Assembly: GCA_016789955.1 (NCBI GenBank)
Contig: JAEUPB010000054.1
Location: 28,633 to 92,632 of the forward strand
Direction: 5' to 3'
DNA: 64,000 nucleotides
DNA from: Rubrivivax sp.
GTDB lineage: Bacteria; Pseudomonadota; Gammaproteobacteria; Burkholderiales; Burkholderiaceae_C
Positions 1 to 6,752 of the stretch are shown piece after piece; the stretch's first letter is position 1, and every line of letters begins with the position of its first letter. Both the position numbers and the translations under genes were made by a program. The notes beneath the pieces were generated by a model. The model made no database searches, had not been told where the DNA came from, and saw only the letters and a program-made list of their open reading frames with translations.

Positions 1-387
1 CGGCGTGCGCGGCAGCAGCGTGGGCGGCGTGTAGGTGTCGCCGCCCCACACGGCCTCCACCCCGCCGTGGATGATGCTGGCCATGCCGATCGTGGCCATC
101 AGCACCGCCACCGTGGGCTGGCCCGACAGCGGCCGCAGCACGGCCCGCTCCACCAGCACCGCGAGCACGCCGATCACGCCCATCGAGATCAGGAACGCCA
201 GCCACGGCGCCAGGTGGAAGGTCTCGGCACCGGCGTAGTACAGGTAGGCGCCGAGCATCATCACCTCGCCGACGGCGAAGTTCACCACGCCCGTGCCCTT
301 GTAGATGAGCACGAAGCTGAGCGCGATCAGCGCCGTCACGCCGCCGGACAGCAGCCCGAGCAGGGCGTACTCGATGAACTCGCTCAC
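1..387 (-). CDS. livH: Branched-chain amino acid-type ABC transporter permease LivH (3' end outside window)
   Basis: Inner-membrane permease subunit of a LivFGHMJ-type importer. Only the N-terminal 129 residues are in the window and the gene runs off the left edge. The visible part has hydrophobic segments starting at LLGLLSGGVTALIALSFVL, followed by YKGTGVVNFAVGEVMMLGAY, a stretch typical of LivH, and a later RPLSGQPTVAVLMATIG. The start is GTG at 387. It lies downstream of livG on the same strand with a 150 bp gap that carries a direct repeat. In a CoA-catabolic cluster of Burkholderiales such importers often carry aromatic or alicyclic acids rather than amino acids, so the substrate here is inferred to be the acid degraded by the neighbouring genes. 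The family call is firm and the substrate is not. Confidence 0.9.
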   Translation of the reverse strand, partial: MSEFIEYALLGLLSGGVTALIALSFVLIYKGTGVVNFAVGEVMMLGAYLYYAGAETFHLAPWLAFLISMGVIGVLAVLVERAVLRPLSGQPTVAVLMATIGMASIIHGGVEAVWGGDTYTPPTLLPRTP

Positions 388-410
388 GGGACTGCCCTCC
401 GTGCTTCGCA

Positions 411-524
411 CTCCGGGATGAGCGCTTGGGAGCGGCCCGGCGCGTTCATGACAGCCCCTCGCCCGGCGGGTACGCCGGGGGATCCCCCAAGGGGATGCGG
501 GCCGGCTTGGGAGCGGCCCGGCGC
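411..524. repeat. Short GC-rich repeat, tandem copies plus a distant inverted copy
   Basis: A 20 bp unit GCTTGGGAGCGGCCCGGCGC occurs at 424-443 and again exactly at 505-524, in the gap between livG and livH. The longer block 411-444 also matches the reverse complement of 36387-36420 at 33 of 34 positions. No coding potential is evident. It behaves like a small interspersed intergenic element. Its function is unknown; a structure in the mRNA between livG and livH is possible. Confidence 0.7.
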
Positions 525-537
525 TCGGCCCGCGAAC

Positions 538-1347
538 TCATGCCACGGCCTCCGCGCCGAGATAGGCCTCGACCACCTGCGGGTGGCGGCGCACCTCGGC
601 GGGCGTGCCGGCCGCGATGACCTGGCCGAAGTTCAGCACCACCACGCGGCTGGAGATGTCCATCACCATGCCCATGTCGTGCTCGACCAGCAGCACCGAG
701 ACGCCCCACTCCTCCTGCACGTCGAGGATGAAGCGCGCCATGTCCTCGGTCTCTTCGCGGTTCATCCCGGCCACCGGCTCGTCGAGCATCAGCACGCGTG
801 GGCGCATCGCCAGCGCGCGGGCCAGCTCCACCCGCTTCTGCAGGCCGTAGGGCAGCGCGTCGACGCTGCGGTGGCGGATGTGGTCGATCTCGAGGAACTC
901 GATGACGCGGCGCTCGATCTCGTCGCGCAGCGCGTCTTCCTCGTCGCGCGCGCGCCTGCCGTGCAGCAGCGCCGACACCAGCCCCGCGCCCAGCGTGTGG
1001 TGGCCGCCGAGCTTGATGTTCTCGAGCACCGACAAGCCGCGGAACAGCGCGATGTTCTGGAACGTGCGTGCCAGCCCCATGCCGGCGCGGCGGTGCACGG
1101 GCACGTGGGTGATGTCGGCATCGCCCAGCACCACGCGCCCGGCGGCCGGGCGGTAGAAGCCCGAGATCGTGTTGAAGACGCTGGTCTTGCCGGCGCCGTT
1201 GGGGCCGATGACCGCCGTGATCTGGCCCGCCGCCGCCTCGAACGAGACCCCACGCAGCGCATGGATGCCGCCGAAGCGCAGGTCGACCCCCTCGACCTGC
1301 AGCGGCAGGCCGGGCGCGGAGGCGCCGGAGGAAGGGACGGAAGCCAT
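538..1347 (-). CDS. livG: Branched-chain amino acid-type ABC transporter ATP-binding protein LivG
   Basis: ATPase subunit of the same importer as livH (269 aa, normal length). Walker A is GPNGAGKT near residue 48. The Q-loop region reads LARTFQNIALF, the signature motif is the LivG-type variant LPYGLQKRVELARALA, Walker B is VLMLDEP, and the switch His is in LVEHDMGMV. A LivG-style C-terminal tail ends in VVEAYLGAEA. No Shine-Dalgarno is visible before the ATG at 1347, and a palindromic operator-like motif (1351-1364) ends only three bases upstream. The transcript may therefore be leaderless, or the true start may differ. The gene follows two crotonase-fold genes on the same strand, consistent with import of their substrate. 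Confidence 0.93.
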   Translation of the reverse strand: MASVPSSGASAPGLPLQVEGVDLRFGGIHALRGVSFEAAAGQITAVIGPNGAGKTSVFNTISGFYRPAAGRVVLGDADITHVPVHRRAGMGLARTFQNIALFRGLSVLENIKLGGHHTLGAGLVSALLHGRRARDEEDALRDEIERRVIEFLEIDHIRHRSVDALPYGLQKRVELARALAMRPRVLMLDEPVAGMNREETEDMARFILDVQEEWGVSVLLVEHDMGMVMDISSRVVVLNFGQVIAAGTPAEVRRHPQVVEAYLGAEAVA

Positions 1348-1350
1348 ACC

Positions 1351-1364
1351 GTACGCTACCGCAC
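1351..1364. promoter_or_regulatory. Operator-like palindrome, site A
   Basis: GTACGCTACCGCAC is an imperfect palindrome directly in front of livG. It matches sites at 3035, 7937, 10408 and 17943, with consensus about GTRCACTASCGTAC. The recurrence only at the heads of transcription units in this cluster suggests a shared regulator, most plausibly the MarR protein encoded at 9770-10246. The regulator assignment is inference. Confidence 0.55.
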
Positions 1365-1425
1365 TGTATGTCTACGCACCTTAGGAGTTTCCCCGCATCG
1401 GCCCCCGTGCGCCGGGGCCAAGCGG

Positions 1426-2187
1426 CTATCGGCCCTGCCCCCGCAGCCGCGCAAGACGGGTGTCGATCTGCTCGCGCGTGACGCCCAGGTTGGCGGCACG
1501 GGCGCGGTTGCGCTCCAGCGCCAGCGCCTCGCCGAACGGCAGCGCGGCCTCGTCGTCCAGCAGCTGCTTGTAGGCCGCCAGCCCCTCAGGCACCGCGGCC
1601 AGCATCTCGCGCGCCAGCGCCTCGGCTACAGCGCGCAGCCGCTCGGGCGCCACGACGCGGTTCACCAGGCCCCAGGCGAGCGCCTCGTCGGCGGACACGA
1701 AACGCGCCGTCAGCGCCATCTCCTTCGCGCGGTGCGGGCCGATGCGCTGCTGCAGCCGCACCGAGCCGCCCCAGCCCGGCAGCAGGCCGACCCTGGTGTG
1801 CGTGTCGGCGAAGCGCGCCTCGGTGGACGCGACGAGCAGGTCGCAGGCCAGCGCCAGCTCCAGGCCGCCGGTGATCGTGAGGCCGTTGATGGCGCCGATC
1901 ACCGGGCCGCTGAAGGGCAGGATCGCCTGCACCGCGTCGTGCTCCCACGCGGCGGCAGCCGGTGCGACGCCCCACTCGTCGAGGTCGAGCCCGGCGCTGA
2001 AGGCGCGGCCCTGCCCGGTGAGGATCAGCACGCGGATCGCAGGATCGGCCTCCAGGGTGGTCACCGCTGCGGCGAGGTCGCGCCGCAGCGCGATCGACAA
2101 CGTGTTGAGCTTGTCCGGGCGGTTGAAGACGATCGTGGCGTAGCCGTCGGCGTGGCGCTCGACGATCAGCGGAGCCGAATCGCTCAC
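1426..2187 (-). CDS. Enoyl-CoA hydratase/isomerase family protein
   Basis: Crotonase-fold enzyme of 253 aa acting on acyl-CoA thioesters in the cytoplasm. The oxyanion-hole motif GQGRAFSAGLDLDEW and the helix motif NGLTITGGLELALACDLLVA are clear. The first catalytic Glu (in GGLELA) is present. At the second Glu position the sequence is FADTHTRVGLLPGWGG, with THT in place of PE. That pattern is common in EchA-type paralogues whose reaction is not simple hydration. The GTG start at 2187 gives an N-terminus (VSDSAPLIVERHADG) that fits the family; longer upstream reading is antisense noise. It sits 14 bp after the upstream crotonase gene and is presumably co-transcribed with it. Substrate not determinable. 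Confidence 0.88.
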   Translation of the reverse strand: MSDSAPLIVERHADGYATIVFNRPDKLNTLSIALRRDLAAAVTTLEADPAIRVLILTGQGRAFSAGLDLDEWGVAPAAAAWEHDAVQAILPFSGPVIGAINGLTITGGLELALACDLLVASTEARFADTHTRVGLLPGWGGSVRLQQRIGPHRAKEMALTARFVSADEALAWGLVNRVVAPERLRAVAEALAREMLAAVPEGLAAYKQLLDDEAALPFGEALALERNRARAANLGVTREQIDTRLARLRGQGR

Positions 2188-2201
2188 CGCGTTGCCCCGG
2201 C

Positions 2202-2990
2202 TCAACGCCCCTGGAACACGGGCTTGCGCTTCTCGAGCATAGCGGTGATGCCCTCGCGCGCATCGGCGCTGCCGGCCACGCGGGCCAGCGTCAGCGCCTC
2301 GTCCTCGAGCTGCGCCTGCAACTGCACCGCCCCGGCGCGCATGAACAGGCGCTTGATCTCGCCGTAAGCCAGAGTGGGGCCGGCGGCGAGCTTGCGGGCG
2401 AGCGCCAGGCCCTGCTCCTGCAGATCGGCATCGGGCACGATCTGGTCGGCCAGGCCCGCGGCCAGCGCCTCCTCGGCCGCAAGCACCTCCGACAGCAGGA
2501 TGAAGCGCCGGGCGCGCGCCATGCCCATGCGAGCCGTGAGCGTGGCACTCGACCCGCTGTCGCAGCTGAAGCCGATCTGCGAGAACGCCGCGCCGAACTT
2601 CGCGCCCTGGCCGGCCAGCACCACGTCGCAGCCGGCCAGCACGCCGACGCCGCCGCCCATCGCGTAGCCCTGCACCGCGCAGACCACCGGCACCGGCAGG
2701 CTCCAGAAGCGCTGCAGGCCCATGTGCAGGTCGGCCGTCCACCGGCGCACCAGCGGCCCCAGTTCGTTCACCACTGGGCCGAAGGTCTTCAGATCGCCGC
2801 CGAACGAGAAGTTCGGCCCGTCGGCGCGCAGCAGCACGGCGCGCAGGCCGGCCTCGTTGCCCAGCTGCAGCGCCACCGTGCGGAAGTCCTGCGTGAAGGC
2901 GTCGTCGATCGGGTTGCCGCGCCCGGGCTGGGCCAGGTTGAGGATGGCCAGCGCGCCCTCGCGTTCGACGCGGATGGAAGGGGTGGACAT
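2202..2990 (-). CDS. Enoyl-CoA hydratase/isomerase family protein (PaaG/isomerase-like active site)
   Basis: Crotonase-fold protein of 262 aa. Both hydratase glutamates are absent: the first site reads GGGVGVLAGCD and the second reads FSQIGFSCDSGSS. An Asp in the latter (SCDSG) sits where PaaG-type isomerases carry their catalytic Asp. A double-bond or ring isomerisation of an acyl-CoA is therefore more likely than hydration. ATG at 2990 was chosen because upstream residues run into the divergent promoter with the site B operator. It is the first gene of a leftward unit with the next crotonase and livGH, and is divergent from the gene at 3074. Confidence 0.87.
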   Translation of the reverse strand: MSTPSIRVEREGALAILNLAQPGRGNPIDDAFTQDFRTVALQLGNEAGLRAVLLRADGPNFSFGGDLKTFGPVVNELGPLVRRWTADLHMGLQRFWSLPVPVVCAVQGYAMGGGVGVLAGCDVVLAGQGAKFGAAFSQIGFSCDSGSSATLTARMGMARARRFILLSEVLAAEEALAAGLADQIVPDADLQEQGLALARKLAAGPTLAYGEIKRLFMRAGAVQLQAQLEDEALTLARVAGSADAREGITAMLEKRKPVFQGR

Positions 2991-3034
2991 CGCGGCGCGC
3001 TCCGGAAATGGACAGACGGATGGATGGGGCGACT

Positions 3035-3048
3035 GTACACTACCGTAC
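3035..3048. promoter_or_regulatory. Operator-like palindrome, site B
   Basis: GTACACTACCGTAC is a near-perfect palindrome in the 83 bp divergent gap between the crotonase gene starting at 2990 and the gene starting at 3074, so it could control both. It is the best-formed member of the repeated motif family of this cluster. Confidence 0.6.
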
Positions 3049-3073
3049 GAATCAAGCACTCCGAGCGAACCCC

Positions 3074-4183
3074 ATGCTGAGCCCGCAGGACGACCTCATC
3101 GGCCACCAGCTGCCGACGCCGTTCGACCAGATCGACAACAGCGACCCGGCGTGGATGGAGCGGCTCTGGTACACGGGCCATCCGGTGCCGGGTGGCGACG
3201 TGATCTTCGACATCGGCCTGGGCTACCACCCCAACCGCAACGTGATGGACGTGTTCGCCGGCGTCGCGGTGCCCGGCCGGCAGTGGAACTTCCGCGCCAG
3301 CCGCCGGCTGCGGCCCGACCCGCTGAACACCGCGGTGGGGCCGCTGTCGATCCGCGTGGTCGAGGGGCTGCGGCACCACCGGCTGGAGCTCGCACCCAAC
3401 GACTCGGGCCTGAGCTTCGCGCTGGACTTCCATGCCACGCTGAACCCGCACGAGGAGGCCGGCCACCTGCGCCGGCGCGACGGCCGCATCACCGAGCACA
3501 TGTACCGCGCGCAGCAGATGGGCCGTTACACGGGCTGGCTGGCCTGGGACGGCCGCCGCGTCGAGGTCGACGGCTGGCCCGGCCAGCGCGACCACAGCTG
3601 GGGCGTGCGCGCCGAGATGCGCACCGACGAGACCACGCCGCCGCTGACCTACTACCCGCCGTTCTTCTTCTGCTGGACCACGGTGCAGTTCAAGGAGCGC
3701 GGCCTGGTGATCTTCTTCAAGGAGCGCGCGCCCGGCGAGCTGATCTACCTGAGCGGCGAGCAGGTGCGCCCGATCGGCACGCGGGCGTCCGGCCGCGACC
3801 AGCTCGCGGTGGTTCAGCACGACGTGCAGTGGCATGACGACCCGCTCGGCCAGAGCCTGCGCTCGGCGACCTTCGAGCTGACCTTCGCCGGCGGCGAGCG
3901 CCGCACGGTGCAGCTGCGCACGCTGCCCGCGCGCTACTGGCTCAAGGGCGGCCTGTACGGCGGCCTGGACGGCTGGTTCCACGGCGACGACAAGGGCAAG
4001 CTCCACACCGCGCACGAAGTGTGGGAGACCACCGATGCGGCCACGCGTCGCCGCATGCGCACGCTGGCCGACGAGGTCATCGAGGTGCGCGACGGCGACG
4101 AGATCGGCTACGGGATCATCGAGTACGGCGTGGGCACCGGGTACGAGAAGTACCGCGAGGTGCAGCAGCACCCGCCGATTTGA
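3074..4183 (+). CDS. Hypothetical protein, DUF7064/DUF7065-like
   Basis: A 369-residue soluble protein without signal peptide or membrane segment. It is rich in aromatic residues and beta-strand-like alternation (for example LTYYPPFFFCWTTVQF and GQRDHSWGVRAEM). The RDHSWG motif and the overall look recall the DUF7065/DUF7064 proteins, distant lipocalin-like relatives of hydroxyneurosporene synthase that often occur beside acyl-CoA catabolic genes. That family call is from memory and moderate. ATG at 3074 was chosen because the reading upstream of it passes through the operator. It is transcribed alone, divergent from the crotonase genes, and ends in a convergent gap with a terminator-like repeat. 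Its role in the pathway is unknown. Confidence 0.75.
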   Translation: MLSPQDDLIGHQLPTPFDQIDNSDPAWMERLWYTGHPVPGGDVIFDIGLGYHPNRNVMDVFAGVAVPGRQWNFRASRRLRPDPLNTAVGPLSIRVVEGLRHHRLELAPNDSGLSFALDFHATLNPHEEAGHLRRRDGRITEHMYRAQQMGRYTGWLAWDGRRVEVDGWPGQRDHSWGVRAEMRTDETTPPLTYYPPFFFCWTTVQFKERGLVIFFKERAPGELIYLSGEQVRPIGTRASGRDQLAVVQHDVQWHDDPLGQSLRSATFELTFAGGERRTVQLRTLPARYWLKGGLYGGLDGWFHGDDKGKLHTAHEVWETTDAATRRRMRTLADEVIEVRDGDEIGYGIIEYGVGTGYEKYREVQQHPPI

Positions 4184-4189
4184 AGTGAG

Positions 4190-4270
4190 CCCCCGAGCTC
4201 GCTGGCGCTCGCTACCCCCCGAGGGGGCCGTCCGCCAGCGGACCGGCAAAGCCGGATCCGCGGCGGGAAG
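4190..4270. terminator. Terminator-like dispersed repeat between convergent genes
   Basis: The gap contains two hairpins. One is CGAGC...GCTCG in GAGCTCGCTGGCGCTCGC and the other is the palindrome CCCCCGAGGGGG, followed by GTCCGCCAGCGGAC. Similar blocks are frequent downstream of genes in Comamonadaceae/Rubrivivax-type genomes. The location between two convergent genes suits a bidirectional terminator. No U-tract is present. Confidence 0.5.
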
Positions 4271-4322
4271 CTGGATCGTCAGGTTCATGCGGCGCGGGTG
4301 CCGCTTCGGCATGGACGACGGA

Positions 4323-4793
4323 TCAGCCTTCCTTCCCGCTCGACATCTCGGCGAACAGCGGCCGCGGCGCGTGCTTCAGCTCGAGGTCGACCTCGGCCCG
4401 CAGCGCTCGCCGCAGATGGGCCTCCACCTGCGCGCGGCGCTCGGGATCGGCGGTGGCCTCCGGCCCGTCGAGCCACGCGAGAACGGTTTCCAGCGCGCGG
4501 TTGCCCGCGTCGCGGCGGGCGAGCAGCTCGGCCACCGGCGTGGCGAGCGGCAGCGGATCGGCGGGCAGCGGCAGCGCCGTGAGCGGCCGGATCGCGTCCA
4601 GCGCCTGCTGCTGCGCGGCGATCTGCTCCAGCAGGAAGCCGGTGCTCCAGTCGGCGCGCACCTTGAAGGTGTTGAGCAGGTTGATGACGCCGTAGACCTG
4701 GCCGCGCGCGAACTCGTCGTCCAGGCGCGTCAGCACCTCGGTGCGCAGCGTGGCGCACATGCCGTCGATCAGGCGGGCGTACGAGTTGTTCAT
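4323..4793 (-). CDS. Small hypothetical protein, partner of the adjacent kinase-like gene
   Basis: A 156-residue, mostly helical, charged protein with no signal peptide or membrane segment. It has no motif I recognise (for example MNNSYARLIDGMCATL near the start). Its ATG overlaps the stop of the phosphotransferase gene by 4 bp, so the two are translationally coupled. In Pseudomonas putida the levulinate operon pairs the APH-fold kinase LvaA with a small required protein, LvaB. This arrangement is analogous, but sequence homology to LvaB cannot be shown here. Its tight coupling suggests it forms a complex with, or activates, the kinase. Confidence 0.82.
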   Translation of the reverse strand: MNNSYARLIDGMCATLRTEVLTRLDDEFARGQVYGVINLLNTFKVRADWSTGFLLEQIAAQQQALDAIRPLTALPLPADPLPLATPVAELLARRDAGNRALETVLAWLDGPEATADPERRAQVEAHLRRALRAEVDLELKHAPRPLFAEMSSGKEG

Positions 4794-5824
4794 GCGGTCT
4801 CGATGAGCTTGTCCATCTGACGCAGGCAGGTGGCGACCTGGCTGCCCATCGCCGGCATGCGCATGTCGTTGAAGCGGCCTTCCTCGAAGCAGCGCGCCGC
4901 CGCCATGTGCGTGGCCGCCAGCTTCAGCAGCGAGAACACCTGCCAGTAGCGCACCGACGCCATGCTCACCTCGATGCCCGACTGCTGCGCGTAGCGCTCG
5001 TAGAACCACTCGGGCTCGCACAGCCGGCACAGGTACGGGCTGCCGCCCTTGTACATCGGCAGGCTGGCCCAGGCGAGGTCTTCGTGCGGGTCGCCCAGGT
5101 GCACGAGTTCCCAGTCGAGGATGGCGGTGATGCGCCCGCCCGACTCGAGGAAGTTGCCGGTGCGGTAGTCGCCGTGCACGACCGTGACCCGCGGCGCCAC
5201 CGGTCGGTGCTGCGCGAGCCAGCGCAGGCCCCATTCGGCCAGCGGATAGGGGCGCATCGCCCAGCGCTCGATCAGCCGCTGCCACACGGCGACGGTGCGC
5301 TCCGCGGCGTTCTCGGGCGTGAGGTCGCCGGCCATCGCGGCGATCGGCTGCGGCCGCCAGTCGAGTCGGTGCAGCGCGGCCAGCGCGTCGATGAACTGCG
5401 CGCCGAGCTGCCGGCGGTAGCCCTCCTCCAGCGGCGGCTCGGTGGCCGAGACCCAGGGCACCACGGCGTGGCCCGCCACCTTCTCGCAGAACAGGAACGG
5501 CGCGCCGAGGATCGCGGGGTCGTCGCTGTGCCAGCCGGCGCGCGGCACCGGCACCTCGCTGCCCTCGAACGAGCGCATCGCCAGCACCTGAGGCAACGCG
5601 CTGTACGGAGCGAAGAGTCCGTCGTCGGGGCCCAGCCTCAGGATCAGTTCGCGCGGGTCGCAACCTTCGCCGTCGAGCCCGGACACCGGCACCGCGTAGG
5701 TCACCCACGAGAAGCCCACCGGAAAGCGGCGGATCTCGCCGACCGTGACCGCACGGCCGGTCTGCGCCTGCAGGTACCGCTGCACCCGCGCGGCGAGCGC
5801 GGCCTCGTCGCCCGGTGGATTCAT
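4790..5824 (-). CDS. Phosphotransferase family protein (APH/ACAD10-like kinase)
   Basis: A 344-residue aminoglycoside-phosphotransferase-fold kinase. The catalytic loop is VVHGDYRTGNFL and the metal-binding motif is ILDWELVHLGDPHEDLAW. Related enzymes (the kinase domain of ACAD10/11 and LvaA) phosphorylate hydroxyacyl-CoAs so that the phosphate can be eliminated to an enoyl-CoA. Here it sits with a small partner gene, an SDR and an acyl-CoA dehydrogenase on the same strand, which supports that role over antibiotic resistance. ATG at 5824 lies 37 bp after the SDR stop. Confidence 0.88.
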   Translation of the reverse strand: MNPPGDEAALAARVQRYLQAQTGRAVTVGEIRRFPVGFSWVTYAVPVSGLDGEGCDPRELILRLGPDDGLFAPYSALPQVLAMRSFEGSEVPVPRAGWHSDDPAILGAPFLFCEKVAGHAVVPWVSATEPPLEEGYRRQLGAQFIDALAALHRLDWRPQPIAAMAGDLTPENAAERTVAVWQRLIERWAMRPYPLAEWGLRWLAQHRPVAPRVTVVHGDYRTGNFLESGGRITAILDWELVHLGDPHEDLAWASLPMYKGGSPYLCRLCEPEWFYERYAQQSGIEVSMASVRYWQVFSLLKLAATHMAAARCFEEGRFNDMRMPAMGSQVATCLRQMDKLIETA

Positions 5825-5861
5825 GCGACCGACGACGTGAGTCCGGAGCGGGCGCGCGGCG

Positions 5862-6734
5862 TCATCGACCGTGCTTCAGCAGGTCCGGCTGCACCGCGCG
5901 GTGGAAGCCCTCGTAGGGCACGTTGTTGCGGCTGGGCTGCAGCTTCCAGGTGGTCGGTCGGTGGTTGGGTGCGCCCCCGTCCACACGCACGCAGCTGCCG
6001 GTGACGTAGGCCGCCGCCGGCGACAGCAGATAGACGATCGCCGATCCGATCTCGGCCTCGGTGCCGTAGCGCTGCAGCGGCACCTGCGGCGGGAACTCGA
6101 GGATCTTGGCCTTGGCCTCGGGGGTGTAGGTGTCGAAGCCGCTGGAGGCGATGCCGCTGGGCGCCACGCAGTTCACGCGCACGCCGCTGGCAGCCCACTC
6201 GCAGGCGGCGGTCTCGGTGAGCGTGAGCATGCCGCCGCGCGCGGCGCCGCTGTGCGCGTAGTCGGGCCAGCCGTGCCAGATGTCGGCGATCACGTTGACG
6301 ATGGCGCCGCCGTGCTGCTCCATGCAGCGGTTGAACACCTCGCGCATGAAGATGAAGCCGCCGGTCAGGTTGCTGCGCACCACCGCCTCGAAGCCCTTGG
6401 TGCTGATGGTCTTCATCGGCGCGCGGTACTGGCCGCCGGCGTTGTTGACGAGCGCGTCGATGCGGCCGCGCTCGCGCAGCACCGTCTCGATGACCTCGAT
6501 GACCTGCGCTTCCTCGCGGATGTCGGCCACGTGCAGGCTGGCGCTGCCGCCGTCCTCCGCGATCTCGGCCTGCACCGCCTGCAGCTTCTCGATCTTGCGG
6601 CCCACCAGCGCGAGGTGCGCGCCCAGCGAGGCCAGCTCGTGCGCCGTGCAGCGGCCGATGCCGCTGCCGCCGCCGGTGACGATGATGGTCTGGCCGTCGA
6701 AGAGGCCGGCGCGGTAGATCGATCGGTAGCCCAT
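5862..6734 (-). CDS. SDR family oxidoreductase, peroxisomal trans-2-enoyl-CoA reductase (PECR)-like
   Basis: A 290-residue Rossmann-fold enzyme. The cofactor motif TGGGSGIG is near residue 20 and VNNAGGQYRAP near 96. Where classical SDRs have YxxxK it reads YAHSGAARGGMLTLTETA, starting at Tyr159, so the catalytic Lys is not in the usual place. The HSGAARAG-type string and NNAGGQ are hallmarks of mammalian PECR, which reduces trans-2-enoyl-CoA with NADPH. It may therefore reduce or interconvert an enoyl-CoA in the pathway. It lies 18 bp after the acyl-CoA dehydrogenase gene and is probably co-transcribed with it and with the kinase pair downstream. Confidence 0.88.
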   Translation of the reverse strand: MGYRSIYRAGLFDGQTIIVTGGGSGIGRCTAHELASLGAHLALVGRKIEKLQAVQAEIAEDGGSASLHVADIREEAQVIEVIETVLRERGRIDALVNNAGGQYRAPMKTISTKGFEAVVRSNLTGGFIFMREVFNRCMEQHGGAIVNVIADIWHGWPDYAHSGAARGGMLTLTETAACEWAASGVRVNCVAPSGIASSGFDTYTPEAKAKILEFPPQVPLQRYGTEAEIGSAIVYLLSPAAAYVTGSCVRVDGGAPNHRPTTWKLQPSRNNVPYEGFHRAVQPDLLKHGR

Positions 6735-6752
6735 GGTGGTACGACCCTCGCT

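Noticed and set aside
67-2367. A 766-codon open frame on the plus strand opposite livG and the crotonase genes
   Set aside because: It is Arg/His/Ala-rich low-complexity sequence antisense to clear genes and results from high GC. Similar long shadows at 5871-7925, 7973-10333, 11876-14944, 26810-29000, 43689-47156 and 46487-50539 were rejected for the same reason.
4790-5824. Aminoglycoside resistance kinase
   Set aside because: The fold is shared, but the coupled small gene and acyl-CoA catabolic context fit an ACAD10/LvaA-like role.
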